Shown: positions 16,306 through 25,154, counted from the first letter of the stretch. The stretch: 52,565 bases of DNA from an uncultured Bacteroidales bacterium (GCA_944320465.1 CALUHO010000021.1:1-52565), one strand, 5' to 3'. The notes: generated by a model from the letters alone, not told the origin. Numbers and translations are program-made.

Positions 16306-17289
16306 ATGGAACCAAAACAAATCAAAAATACCTCAAGCGACATGGAAACGAAATACATCGACACTCCCGAATGGGACAAGACATTTGCCCTCAGTGACAA
16401 AGTGAACCATAAGAAGGTCAGCTTCACCAACCGTTACGGCATCCGTCTGGCCGGAGACTTGTACATGCCCAAGAACCATGCAGGAAAACCACCTGCGATA
16501 GCGGTCTGCGGCCCTTACGGGGCGGTAAAGGAACAGGCATCGGGACTTTATGCCCAGACCCTTGCCGAACGCGGGTTCATAACCCTTGCTTTCGACCCCT
16601 CATTCAGCGGTGAAAGCGGCGGGCAACCCCGATACATATCATCAGGGGAGATCTACACCGAAGACTACAGTGCGGCGGTGGATTTCTTCATGCTCCAGCC
16701 GGAGGTTGACAAAGAGCGTACAGGCATTCTGGGAATCTGCGGCTTCGGAGGCATCAGCATCAATGCCGCCGTGCAGGATACCCGAATCAAAGCCACCGTT
16801 TCATCCACGATGGGAGCGTTCGACCCTTACAGCAAAAAGCAGAGGTATGAAATGCGCAGGCAGCTCAACGAACAGCGCACCGCCGATCTCCTTGCCGGAC
16901 GAACCAACGAACGCAGCGGCGGCGTACCGGCCAATCTGCCCGACGATGCCCCCGGCTTTATGAAGGATTACCGGGATTATTACAAGACTCCGCGCGGTTT
17001 CCATCCCCGTTCGGTGAACTCCAACGGAGGCTGGGAAAAGATAGCCGACCTGCCTTTCCTCACTTTCTCCCTGCTCGACCACGCAGACGAAATCCGTTCC
17101 GCCGTACTTGTCATACATGGGGAAAAAGCCTATTCGCTTCCAGCATCACAGGAGGCTTTCGGCAAATTGAAAGGGGACAACAAGGAACTGCTGATTGTCC
17201 CCGATGCGAGCCATACCGATTTATATGATCGGACGGACATCATTCCGTTCGACAAAATCGAAGCGTTTTTCAGAAAACATTTGAGGTGA
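16306..17289 (+). CDS. Cytoplasmic alpha/beta hydrolase, paralogue of 10600-11679
   Basis: 327 residues. It aligns over its length with the secreted hydrolase: EWDKTFALSDKVNHKKV, GPYGAVKEQASGLYAQ, FDPSFSGESGGQPRY, the elbow GILGICGFGGISI and VPDASHTDLYDR. The central lid region differs (MGAFDPYSKKQRYEMRRQ). There is no signal peptide, so it should act in the cytoplasm. It is probably co-transcribed with the aldo/keto reductase. An internal ATG (METKY, residue 13) could be the true start. Confidence 0.82.
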   Translation: MEPKQIKNTSSDMETKYIDTPEWDKTFALSDKVNHKKVSFTNRYGIRLAGDLYMPKNHAGKPPAIAVCGPYGAVKEQASGLYAQTLAERGFITLAFDPSFSGESGGQPRYISSGEIYTEDYSAAVDFFMLQPEVDKERTGILGICGFGGISINAAVQDTRIKATVSSTMGAFDPYSKKQRYEMRRQLNEQRTADLLAGRTNERSGGVPANLPDDAPGFMKDYRDYYKTPRGFHPRSVNSNGGWEKIADLPFLTFSLLDHADEIRSAVLVIHGEKAYSLPASQEAFGKLKGDNKELLIVPDASHTDLYDRTDIIPFDKIEAFFRKHLR

Positions 17290-17382
17290 GGGCGACCCAA
17301 AAGCCGTTTTCCGCATCGAGAGACCCCGCCAGAATGGGTTCTGCAGGGTCTCTCTCCAAAAGCAGCGACTTTTGGGTCACCC
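17290..17382. repeat. Nested 93-bp hairpin closing the accessory block
   Basis: The outer arm GGGCGACCCAAAAG (17290-17303) pairs with CTTTTGGGTCACCC (17369-17382) with one mismatch. The inner stem GAGAGACCC (17318-17326) pairs with GGGTCTCTC (17346-17354), closed by CAGAA/TTCTG. It starts directly after the stop codon of the hydrolase. It may be a terminator or the scar of a mobile element. It has no T-run. Confidence 0.6.
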
Positions 17383-17556
17383 TCAATGCACTGGCATCGT
17401 AAACATCAGATTAATAATCAGAGCTTCGGCAGCAATCAACGCTATGCCGATGATAGCCGGAAGGCCCGAAAACCGCTTGAAAGCCACAGCCAATCTTGCT
17501 GTCCCGGCCTCGTTCTTCCGATCGGGATGCGGAACGTTGATGCCGAATGTTGCCAT
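17383..17556 (-). CDS. Possible small membrane protein
   Basis: 57 residues from MATFGINVPHPDRKNE, ending in a hydrophobic helix, GLPAIIGIALIAAEALIINL. A longer start at 17592 is possible. I do not recognise the family. It may be a genuine small one-pass membrane protein or the remnant of a longer gene, since the frame begins only 129 bp downstream of a tRNA gene read in the same direction. Confidence 0.35.
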   Translation of the reverse strand: MATFGINVPHPDRKNEAGTARLAVAFKRFSGLPAIIGIALIAAEALIINLMFTMPVH

Positions 17557-17684
17557 ACCTGCACATTCTTTGGTGGAACATTGACCAAACATTTTGTATG
17601 CAAATTAGGCAAAAACGCATTCAAGAACCAAAACAAAAAAGCCCCGGAAGAATCCGAGGCATTGAGAATCTTGCAATTATTTCG

Positions 17685-17759
17685 TGGGAGTTGAGGGATT
17701 CGAACCCCCGACCCTCTGCTTGTAAGGCAGACGCTCTGAACCAACTGAGCTAAACTCCC
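17685..17759 (-). tRNA. tRNA-Val (anticodon UAC)
   Basis: 75 bases without an encoded CCA. The acceptor GGGAGTT pairs with AACTCCC. The D-arm is GCTC...GAGC, the anticodon arm TCTGC-CTTACAA-GCAGA gives TAC, and the T-arm is GGGGG-TTCGAAT-CCCTC with one irregular pair. A near-perfect promoter lies upstream at 17810-17840. Confidence 0.95.
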
Positions 17760-17809
17760 TTCGTCTTCGAGAGGCGTTTTTCGTATCGCCTCCTTGACTT
17801 ACGAGGCTG

Positions 17810-17840
17810 CAAAGATACTACCGTTTTTGATATTTGCAAA
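17810..17840 (-). promoter_or_regulatory. Promoter of tRNA-Val
   Basis: On the minus strand TTTG (17840-17837) is followed after 19 bases by TATCTTTG (17817-17810), an exact match to the Bacteroidetes primary sigma factor consensus. The tRNA begins about 50 bp downstream. The stretch 17841-18176 holds no gene; TACTTTTG at 18091-18098 could be a -7 box for the GH3 gene. Confidence 0.75.
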
Positions 17841-18218
17841 CTTTTGAGCAAAAAAAATTTTAGAAAAACCCCCATTTCTACATAACACATTGATTAAAAG
17901 CAGTAAAAAAAATAAAACCTATCAGGCTTCCCTATTCACACAAGCCTCTTTCCGTAGCCATCCGAAGACAAGCCCCATTCCATCTGTTTTCCCTTTTACA
18001 GGGAAAACATGCCAATCCTCAAAAAGAACTGTTTTCCATTCTTTTAAAACGATTTTCACCGACAACCCATGATAATTTTCAATTTTACCTTACTTTTGCT
18101 CTTTTGCAAACCGAACCGCAAACAGCTGTCAGACCTTTAGCCAAACAACTATCGTTACCGCAAATAGCCCAAAGCCTTGCCAGCCCGCCCCGTTTGCAAA
18201 GAACCAACACCTAATCCT

Positions 18219-19877
18219 ATGTCAACCGATTCCCATTTGCCGGCCCCAAGCCAGACTGGCGACTGCCAGTCCGAACAGCACGTAGCCCCAAGCCGCCGGG
18301 CTAAACTCCGTCAAACCACAGGCAAACGCCCCGTCGTAGGCTCCATACTCAAGAAGGCCTTGGAACTGAGAAACACCAATGCCGCTGCATGGCAGAAACT
18401 CTTTCCGCGCAAAGACCCGGCCAAGGCCCAGGACCGCGAGTTGAAAAAGCTGCTCACCAAGGCCGCCGACACGGCTTTCGGGGAAAAATACGATTTCAAA
18501 CGCCTGCTCAAATGCCCTCGGCTGCGCGAGGAATTCGCCCGCACCGTCCCGGCCTTCGACTACGACAAGATGTTCGACCAATGGTGGCACCGCTGTCTGA
18601 AAGGAGAGACTTTCGTATCCTGGCCCGGCAAAATCAAGTACTTCGCCCTCAGTTCCGGAACCTCAGGAGCCACCAGCAAATACATCCCCGTATCGGGCGA
18701 CATGGTCCGTACCATCCGCAAGACCAGTATCCGCGAAATATTCACCCTTGTCAAATACGGCTTCCCCAACGAACTCTATGAAAAGGAAGCCTTGATGCTG
18801 GGCGGAAGCACCCAGCTCCAATACAACGGCACTTACTACGCCGGCGACCTTTCCGGCATCACCACCGGGAACCTGCCCCTCTGGTTCGACCGTTTCTACC
18901 GCCCCGGCAAGAAAATCTCCAAAGAACGCGACTGGCAGACCAAGATAGAGGAAATCGTCCAGAAAGCCCCCGAATGGGACATCGCCGCCATCGTGGGCGT
19001 GCCCGCCTGGTTCCAGATCCTGTTCCAGAAAATCATAGAACGCTACCACCTCCAGACCATCCACGACATCTGGCCCAACTTGCGGATTTTCGTACACGGC
19101 GGCGTCTCTTTCGACCCATACCGCAAAAGCTTCGAGAAGCTGCTGTCCCGTCCCTTGGCCTATATGGAGACCTATCTGGCCTCGGAAGGCTTCCTCGCCT
19201 TGCAGACCCGGCCCGACACCAACGCGATGGAATTGGTCCTGGACAACGGCATCTTCTTCGAGTTCGTCCCTTTCAACGATGCCAACTTCAACTCCGAAGA
19301 CGGCAGCATGGTGGAAAACCCCGAAACCCTCTTCATAGACCAGATTGAAGAGAACAAGGAATACGCGATCCTGATTTCCACCTGCTCGGGAGCCTGGCGG
19401 TACCTGATCGGCGACACGGTGAAGCTCGTGGACAAATCCCGCAACGAAATCATCATCACCGGACGAACAAAATCCTTCCTGAGCATCTGCGGCGAGCATC
19501 TTTCGGTGGACAACATGAACCAAGCCATCCGGATGCTGGGCGAATCGGAGAACAACGGCATCCTGGAATACACCGTCATCGGCATCAAGAGCAACGGGAT
19601 GTTCGGCCACAAATGGTACATAGGCTGCGAAAAGCCCATCGACCCCAAGGTGGCAGCCGAAAAAATCGACAACTACCTCAAGGAACTCAACGACGACTAC
19701 AAGACCGAACGTCTGGAAGCCATCCGAGAAGTGAGCGTGGAAGTCCTTCCGCTGCAAGTCTTTTACGACTATATGCGGATGCAAGGCAAGGAAGGCGCCC
19801 AGAACAAGTTCCCACGGGTGCTGCGGGGACAGAAGGCAGAGGAATGGCTAGGATACCTGGACTCGCTTGGGCGATAG
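18219..19877 (+). CDS. GH3 family (auxin-responsive promoter-like) protein
   Basis: About 552 residues from MSTDSHLPAP; ATG 18177 would add 14. The body matches the GH3 acyl-adenylating fold: LSSGTSGATSKYIPVSGDM is the nucleotide-binding motif, then YLASEGFLALQ, YRYLIGDTVKL-like YLIGDTVKLVDKS, and ITGRTKSFLSICGEHLS near the C-terminal domain. Plant GH3 enzymes conjugate amino acids to acyl acids through AMP. Bacterial members are common in Bacteroidota, but their substrate is not known. The ~35 N-terminal residues are low in complexity and probably disordered. Confidence 0.87.
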   Translation: MSTDSHLPAPSQTGDCQSEQHVAPSRRAKLRQTTGKRPVVGSILKKALELRNTNAAAWQKLFPRKDPAKAQDRELKKLLTKAADTAFGEKYDFKRLLKCPRLREEFARTVPAFDYDKMFDQWWHRCLKGETFVSWPGKIKYFALSSGTSGATSKYIPVSGDMVRTIRKTSIREIFTLVKYGFPNELYEKEALMLGGSTQLQYNGTYYAGDLSGITTGNLPLWFDRFYRPGKKISKERDWQTKIEEIVQKAPEWDIAAIVGVPAWFQILFQKIIERYHLQTIHDIWPNLRIFVHGGVSFDPYRKSFEKLLSRPLAYMETYLASEGFLALQTRPDTNAMELVLDNGIFFEFVPFNDANFNSEDGSMVENPETLFIDQIEENKEYAILISTCSGAWRYLIGDTVKLVDKSRNEIIITGRTKSFLSICGEHLSVDNMNQAIRMLGESENNGILEYTVIGIKSNGMFGHKWYIGCEKPIDPKVAAEKIDNYLKELNDDYKTERLEAIREVSVEVLPLQVFYDYMRMQGKEGAQNKFPRVLRGQKAEEWLGYLDSLGR

Positions 19878-19949
19878 AAAAATCAGCCCATCCATTGCTT
19901 CCATCAAAGCGTAGAAGAGGCTGTTCGGAGTAGGTTCAAAAGGAAGGAC

Positions 19950-19980
19950 TTGGCCATGCGCTCGACTTTCGCTATATTTG
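19950..19980 (+). promoter_or_regulatory. Promoter of the nucleoside phosphorylase gene
   Basis: TTG (19950-19952) and TATATTTG (19973-19980) are 20 bases apart. The spacer GCGCTCGACTTTCGC is nearly the same as in the promoter units upstream of cinA (36592-36782). The ATG lies 71 bp downstream. Confidence 0.65.
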
Positions 19981-20051
19981 TAATTTATTCCCTTGGGGAT
20001 GGAAAGACTGGAATATTTCCCTGTATTCTGATTCCTTAGGTAAAATTACGA

Positions 20052-20930
20052 ATGATGGAACCCATTATCGAAGCATCCGAGATGCCGCTCAACGCCGATG
20101 GCAGCATCTACCACTTGCACCTGCAACCGGAGCAATTAGCCCACAATATCATCTTAGTAGGCGACCCGGGACGAGTGGCCAGCGTATCGAAATACTTTGA
20201 CCATATCGACTTCAAAGTCCAGAACCGGGAACTGCTGACCCATACCGGCACGCTGAACGGCAAACCTGTCACGGTGCTTTCCACCGGCATGGGAACCGAC
20301 AATATCGACATTGTCATCAACGAACTGGATGCTTTGGTCAATGTGGACCTCAAGGAACGCCGCCGCAAGAGCGAACACACCGCCTTGAACCTCATCCGCA
20401 TCGGCACTAGCGGGAGCTTTCAAGCTGAATACAAAATCAACACTTTCTGCGCCGCCCGCTACGGTTTAGGCCTGGACGGACTTCTCAACTATTACAGCAT
20501 TCCCGAATACTTGTACGAAAAGGACATGATGGAAGCCTTCGACAAACACATCCAGCTGCCCTCCCGTTTCGCCCATCCTTATATAATAAGGTGTTCTGAC
20601 GAACTTCTTCAGAAAGTGGCGTTCGACATGCACCAAGGCATAACCGCCACTGCACCGGGCTTCTTTGGCCCGCAAGGCCGGGTGGTGCGTCTTCCTCTAA
20701 CGTTTCCTCAGCAGAACAGCCTCTTGGAAAGCTTTGAGTACAAAGGCGAAAAAGTAATCAATATGGAAATGGAGACCTCCGCCCTCTACGGCTTGGGACG
20801 CAGTCTTGGACATAATTGCCTCACTACATGCGTCTTGATTGCAAACCGCGTGACCAAGGACTTCAGCGAGGACTATAAGCCTCATGTGGAACGCTTGATA
20901 CAAACGGTATTGGAGCGGCTTACCGCATAA
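20052..20930 (+). CDS. Nucleoside phosphorylase (uridine phosphorylase-like)
   Basis: 292 residues of the PNP/UDP family. The phosphate-binding ILVGDPGRVASVSKYF is near residues 35-50, STGMGTDNIDIVINEL forms the core, LIRIGTSGSF follows, and NMEMETSALYGLGRSLGH is the ribose-binding methionine/glutamate motif. It splits nucleosides to base and ribose 1-phosphate in salvage. Uridine specificity is likely but not proved. The stop TAA is also the left target duplication of a repeat copy, so the insertion hit the stop codon exactly. Confidence 0.88.
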   Translation: MMEPIIEASEMPLNADGSIYHLHLQPEQLAHNIILVGDPGRVASVSKYFDHIDFKVQNRELLTHTGTLNGKPVTVLSTGMGTDNIDIVINELDALVNVDLKERRRKSEHTALNLIRIGTSGSFQAEYKINTFCAARYGLGLDGLLNYYSIPEYLYEKDMMEAFDKHIQLPSRFAHPYIIRCSDELLQKVAFDMHQGITATAPGFFGPQGRVVRLPLTFPQQNSLLESFEYKGEKVINMEMETSALYGLGRSLGHNCLTTCVLIANRVTKDFSEDYKPHVERLIQTVLERLTA

Positions 20931-21126
20931 ACCCAAATCGGTCATTAGACACGCCGTGTCTGTTTTTGATTGGGAAAAATGAGGCTTTCGGGCATCTTGC
21001 CCGCTTCTGTCCGCATCCTGTTTCTCGCTACGCCTCGACGTAGCCCGCTACGCCTTCGGCTAGGCGAGAAGCATGCTGCATGACACAAGCGGGCAATCTC
21101 CCCAAAGTCTAATGACCGATTTGGGA
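20931..21126 (+). mobile_element. MITE-like repeat, copy 4 (inserted at a stop codon)
   Basis: 196 bp from ACCCAAATCGGTCATTAGAC to GTCTAATGACCGATTTGGGA. The 3-bp duplication TAA is present on both sides (20928-20930 and 21127-21129), and the left one is the stop codon of the nucleoside phosphorylase. The last base is A instead of T, as in copy 7. Confidence 0.9.
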
Positions 21127-21219
21127 TAAACGGAACACAGCCGGCAGTACCGAATAGGCAGCATGAAGCCTGGAGCGAGGCCAGCGGCCCAAAGCCGATT
21201 GGTTCGAACAAAAAAAGAA

Positions 21220-22149
21220 ATGGAACAAGAAAATAAACAAGCCAATATCCACGCTTTGGTCAGCATGCTCGACGAAAGCGACCCTGAACTTTACCAAAGC
21301 ATCAAAAACGCTCTTTTTGCATTGGGAGATGAGGCATTGCCTTACCTGCAAGATGCCATGGACCTGAAAACAACACCTCTATGGCAGAACCGCATTGAAG
21401 GCATGATACGGGAACTGCGTTTGGAAACCGCCTGCAAACACCTCGGCGAATGGAAGAACGAGCAGAATCCCGACCTGATGCAAGGCTTCTATTTCCTTTC
21501 TTCGGCATTCTATCCCGATCTCAGATGGGAAAGCGTCCGCGACCTGTTCAACCAACTATACGGAGACTGCTGGCTGCTGTTGGCATCGAACGACAACCTC
21601 CAGCAAAACATAGTTTTGCTCAACAATTTCTTTTTCAATATCTGCAAGTTCAAGATAGGAAAGAAAATAACCGACGGTTACAGTTTTGCTGACTTTTTCC
21701 TGCCCAAACTGATAAACCTGCGACAAGGCAACGACCGCAGCCTTTCGTTAGCCTACCAATACCTGGCGCAACGGAACAAAATTCCCGTATTCCAACTCAA
21801 TTTACCGGTAGTCAATATTTTGGCTTGCACCTCTGCCATGGATCACTGTAGCAAGGCCGATATCGTATTCTGCCTCGACATTACGCAACGAGGTGCCATG
21901 GTCCGCCGATCCGATGTGGAGCCTATTTTAAGCGAACAGAAACAGATTCAAGTCTGCAATACCGTCGAATCCCTGCAAGACTACGCCAAACTACTATACG
22001 TGATGGCCTCAATGAACGAAACCGACCCATTCAAGAAACAGGCTGTCAAAAAGATACACCAAAGCCTCGGCGACTCGGCCAACAGCATCAGTTTCTTTGG
22101 AGGCGGGACTCCTTTTTCCGAGGATGGCTTCGGATTAGCCCCGCTATAA
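21220..22149 (+). CDS. Transglutaminase-like (SirB1-related) protein
   Basis: About 309 residues from MEQENKQANIHALVSML; ATG 21163 would add 19 residues next to the repeat. The N-terminal half is alpha-helical (LDESDPELYQSIKNALFALG). The middle matches the SirB1 domain: LLNNFFFNICKFKIGKK, then DFFLPKLINLRQGNDRSLSL, where the usual cysteine is not obvious. The C-terminal part ends in a glycine-rich FFGGGTPFSEDGFG. The family is common in Bacteroidota with unknown function. It is 26 bp upstream of the DHH phosphoesterase gene. Confidence 0.7.
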   Translation: MEQENKQANIHALVSMLDESDPELYQSIKNALFALGDEALPYLQDAMDLKTTPLWQNRIEGMIRELRLETACKHLGEWKNEQNPDLMQGFYFLSSAFYPDLRWESVRDLFNQLYGDCWLLLASNDNLQQNIVLLNNFFFNICKFKIGKKITDGYSFADFFLPKLINLRQGNDRSLSLAYQYLAQRNKIPVFQLNLPVVNILACTSAMDHCSKADIVFCLDITQRGAMVRRSDVEPILSEQKQIQVCNTVESLQDYAKLLYVMASMNETDPFKKQAVKKIHQSLGDSANSISFFGGGTPFSEDGFGLAPL

Positions 22150-22175
22150 AAGAACAAACACGCCCGAAACGAGAC

Positions 22176-23405
22176 ATGAACATGACAACAACGAATCATA
22201 TTACAGTGGAAAACAAGAAAGAGAAGGCCATGGATGATATGCCCGGAATGGGAACAAACCGAACGAATCCGTTCCGCAGCTTGGCCGGAAGCCCCAACTG
22301 CAAGGTCTATGCCAAACCTGGCGGCCGCTGCCAAAGCCTGCAAGATGCCATAGACAGGGCATCCAGCATTGCCATTGTAGGACACAACAATCCAGACGGG
22401 GATGCGGTAGGGGCAACCCAAGCTCTGTACCAGTACCTTCTCAACAGCGGGAAAAACGCCAAAGTCATTTATCCTAACCACTTTGCCCAAAACCTGGCAT
22501 GGATGGACCTGCACCAAAGCTCCATCAACTACCAGGATCATCCCGACGAAATCAAAACCGTGATGCAGGGTTGCGACTTGCTGTTTGTCATGGACTTCAA
22601 CCGGGTAAGCCGAACCGAGAGCATGGCTCCCGTCCTGAAAGAAAAAGACTGCGTGCGCATTATGATAGACCATCACTTAGAACCGGAATGGCAGGACTTT
22701 GACCTTGCCTATTCCGATACCACGGTCTCTTCCACCTGCGAACTGCTTTACAGAGTCATCCACGCCGAACTGAACCCGGACCTCATCGACTCCCATGTGA
22801 GCAATTGCCTTTACGCCGGCATCAGTACCGACACTGGTTCTTTCAGCTACTCATGCCGGCACAAGGAAATATTCGAGGCCATTGCCGACTTGATTTCCAG
22901 AGGCCTGGACACCGTAAAAGTACACCAGAACATCTTCGACAACTTTTCCGAAAGCCGGATGCGCCTCTTGGGTTGCTGCTTAGGCGATCGCCTGATTGTG
23001 AAGCCAGAATACAACACTGCCTATATGTACTTGAGCGATGCCGACATGCAAAAATACAACTACCAGGCCGGCGACACCGAAGGTATCGTGAACTATGGTC
23101 TCAGCATAGCTGGAATCTATTTTGCCGCCTTTTTCACGCAACGCAACAACCGGATCCGGATGTCGTTCCGTTCTCAAGGGGACATAGACGTGAATATATT
23201 CGCCAAGGAAAACTTTGGCGGCGGCGGGCACAAGAATGCCTCCGGCGGCACCAGCTACGAAAGTCTGGAAGCCACCCTTGCCAAATTTGAAGCCGCCTTG
23301 CCCGCATTTTATGAAAAGTCAATCAGGCCTGCCGTAGAAAGCCTCAAAAAAACCGGTTACAATCCAGGCCTGCCCACAGAAACAACCGAACACACCGAAA
23401 AATAA
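22176..23405 (+). CDS. nrnA: DHH family phosphoesterase (NrnA-like nanoRNase/pAp phosphatase)
   Basis: 409 residues. The DHH domain has HNNPDGDAVG (H70, D74, D76), LFVMDFNRVSR, the MIDHHLEPE motif and ISTDTGSFSYS. The DHHA1 domain ends in the substrate-binding GGGGHKNASGG. NrnA degrades 2-5 nt RNAs and dephosphorylates pAp, using Mn. The first ~55 residues go beyond the conserved domain; ATGs at 22182 and 22230 are alternatives. It is followed after 5 bp by a lipoprotein FKBP gene, so the two are probably co-transcribed. Confidence 0.88.
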   Translation: MNMTTTNHITVENKKEKAMDDMPGMGTNRTNPFRSLAGSPNCKVYAKPGGRCQSLQDAIDRASSIAIVGHNNPDGDAVGATQALYQYLLNSGKNAKVIYPNHFAQNLAWMDLHQSSINYQDHPDEIKTVMQGCDLLFVMDFNRVSRTESMAPVLKEKDCVRIMIDHHLEPEWQDFDLAYSDTTVSSTCELLYRVIHAELNPDLIDSHVSNCLYAGISTDTGSFSYSCRHKEIFEAIADLISRGLDTVKVHQNIFDNFSESRMRLLGCCLGDRLIVKPEYNTAYMYLSDADMQKYNYQAGDTEGIVNYGLSIAGIYFAAFFTQRNNRIRMSFRSQGDIDVNIFAKENFGGGGHKNASGGTSYESLEATLAKFEAALPAFYEKSIRPAVESLKKTGYNPGLPTETTEHTEK

Positions 23406-23410
23406 GCCCC

Positions 23411-24088
23411 ATGGGAAAACCGGTCCTTCCTGATGCTGCCAAGCCTGTAGCTGCCGTCTTGGCGACCCTGGCTTGCACATTCCTCTTTCTGGGATTGCCT
23501 TCCTGCCGTGAGATTACCGTGCAAAGCCTTCCACGGCAAGCACAGCCCGACCCGAAAGAAAATCTCATCGAAGCCCAAAAGATTACAACCCGGCAAGAGG
23601 CCGAAAACATACAAGCCTTTGTCAAAAGAAGCGGTTGGCCCATGCAAGCGACCCCCACCGGATTACGGTACTATATCTATGACAGCTCCGGCAACCCCCA
23701 TAGCCCAAAAGTAGAGCGAGGCGATGCCGTACAATTAGAATACAGGCTGCAACTACTTACAGGCGAAGAAATTGCATCTTCCGCGAAAAACGGGATCAAA
23801 ACCGTCATTGTAGGAAAATCAGATATAGAAAGCGGGCTGGCAGAAGCCTTGCTCATGCTGCGGCGAGGAGACAAAGCCAAGGTTATCATTCCTTCCCATC
23901 TTGGCTACGGCTTTTCCGGTGACGGGAAATATATTCCATCGGGAGCCAGCCTGCTGTACGACATTGAAGTAATAGATATTTTAATTCCTTCTCCACCCAA
24001 AGGAAATCAAGAAAGGCCATCGAGGTCGTCAACAAAGACTTGCCTCCATCATCCAAAGACAGCCGCCCATAGACCTCCCGTCCATTAG
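23411..24088 (+). CDS. FKBP-type peptidyl-prolyl isomerase lipoprotein (GldI-like)
   Basis: 225 residues. The N-terminus holds a lipoprotein signal ending LGLPSC (cysteine near 32). One FKBP domain covers about 75-190: GLRYYIYDSSG, ERGDAVQLEYRLQLLTG, LMLRRGDKAKVIIPSHLGYG and LLYDIEVIDIL. Similar lipoproteins are associated with gliding motility and type IX secretion. The last ~34 residues are proline/arginine/histidine-rich and lie outside the domain, perhaps a frame-shifted or newly gained tail. Confidence 0.83.
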   Translation: MGKPVLPDAAKPVAAVLATLACTFLFLGLPSCREITVQSLPRQAQPDPKENLIEAQKITTRQEAENIQAFVKRSGWPMQATPTGLRYYIYDSSGNPHSPKVERGDAVQLEYRLQLLTGEEIASSAKNGIKTVIVGKSDIESGLAEALLMLRRGDKAKVIIPSHLGYGFSGDGKYIPSGASLLYDIEVIDILIPSPPKGNQERPSRSSTKTCLHHPKTAAHRPPVH

Positions 24089-24106
24089 AAAAAAAGCATC
24101 AAAAGC

Positions 24107-24135
24107 TTTGGCAAACTTATTTTTTTGTATCTTTA
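24107..24135 (+). promoter_or_regulatory. Possible promoter of the two-domain FKBP gene
   Basis: TTTG (24107-24110) and TATCTTTA (24128-24135) are 17 bases apart, shorter than usual and with A at the last -7 position. The leader between it and the gene contains an imperfect hairpin around CCTGCCTG. Confidence 0.35.
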
Positions 24136-24252
24136 CAGTTTTGAACGCTCGTCCCTGCCTGTCCTTCATGCAGGCGGTGGCAGGATACAAGGAACTTGCC
24201 AAGCTGGCAAACGATGAAAAAAGCATGTAAAACAGTCATAAAAGATAAAAAA

Positions 24253-25128
24253 ATGAAAAAACAATTCTTCTTGGGAACCTGCTTGATAGCCTCCCTGTTC
24301 ACACTCAATGCTTGCGGCGCCAAAAGAGCAAAAACCGCCAACGGCCTTGAATATGAAATCCATGTGAAAGGAGAAGGACGGCAAGCCCAAATGGGAGACA
24401 TCATCAAAGGGAAACTGGTCCTCTCTTCTGATGGAAACACACTTTTCTCGGTAGATGAATCCATGCCTATCTTCAAAATCCAAACATCCATCTATCCGGG
24501 CGATTTAAACGAAGGTTTGCTCATGCTTTCCGAAGGAGACAGTGCTTCATTCTATGTCCCTGCAGACTCCCTGGGCAAATACATGGGCGGGCTTCCAGCT
24601 GAAGTCAAAGACTTCATGGTATACACCGTAAAAGTAGAGAAGCTCTATACCGAAGCCGAGATGGAGGCCGAGCAGCAAGCCGAAGAAGCCGCTGCCCTCG
24701 AAAAAGAGCAAACAGCCATTGCTCAATATCTGAAAGACAACAATATCAAGGTAAAGCCTGAGGAAAGCGGCATCTACTTCATCTCCACAAAAAAAGGTAC
24801 AGGAAAGACCATTGCCCAAGGGCAGAGCGTGAAAGTCAATTATGTTGGCAAGCTGCTCAACGGCAAGTTGTTCGATACCAATATCGAGTCGGTAGCCAAG
24901 GAAAACAATGTCTATACCCCGCAACGGCCGTACGAACCCATGGAAGTTCCGGCAGGAGTAGGCCAGATGATTCCCGGATTTGACGAAGCCCTGCTGAAAA
25001 TGAAAAAAGGCGGCAAAGCCACGGTCATCATTCCGTTTGCCCAAGCATACGGCAGCCGGGACATGGGACCAGACATTCCTGCTTACTCCACGCTGGTTTT
25101 CGACATAGAAATTGTTGACGCAGAATAA
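24253..25128 (+). CDS. Two-domain FKBP-type peptidyl-prolyl isomerase lipoprotein
   Basis: About 291 residues from MKKQFFLGTCLIASLFTLNAC; the lipobox LNAC gives cysteine 21. The first FKBP-like domain (about 25-135) is diverged (GLEYEIHVKGEGRQAQMGD, LLMLSEGDSASFYVP) and may bind rather than isomerise. A Glu/Ala-rich helix (EMEAEQQAEEAAALEKEQ) links it to a full FKBP domain (VKVNYVGKLLNGKLFD, IPGFDEALLKMKKGGKATV, YSTLVFDIEIVD). It is probably a periplasmic folding factor. A strong terminator follows. Confidence 0.88.
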   Translation: MKKQFFLGTCLIASLFTLNACGAKRAKTANGLEYEIHVKGEGRQAQMGDIIKGKLVLSSDGNTLFSVDESMPIFKIQTSIYPGDLNEGLLMLSEGDSASFYVPADSLGKYMGGLPAEVKDFMVYTVKVEKLYTEAEMEAEQQAEEAAALEKEQTAIAQYLKDNNIKVKPEESGIYFISTKKGTGKTIAQGQSVKVNYVGKLLNGKLFDTNIESVAKENNVYTPQRPYEPMEVPAGVGQMIPGFDEALLKMKKGGKATVIIPFAQAYGSRDMGPDIPAYSTLVFDIEIVDAE

Positions 25129-25154
25129 AACCGCAAAACCTATAATATGCAACG

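Noticed and set aside
17685..17759. tRNA-Val as proven integration site of the accessory block
   Set aside because: I see no direct repeat of the tRNA 3' end at the other side of the block and no integrase gene.
24141..24192. Riboswitch before the two-domain FKBP gene
   Set aside because: There is only one imperfect hairpin (CCTGCCTG region) and it resembles no known riboswitch.
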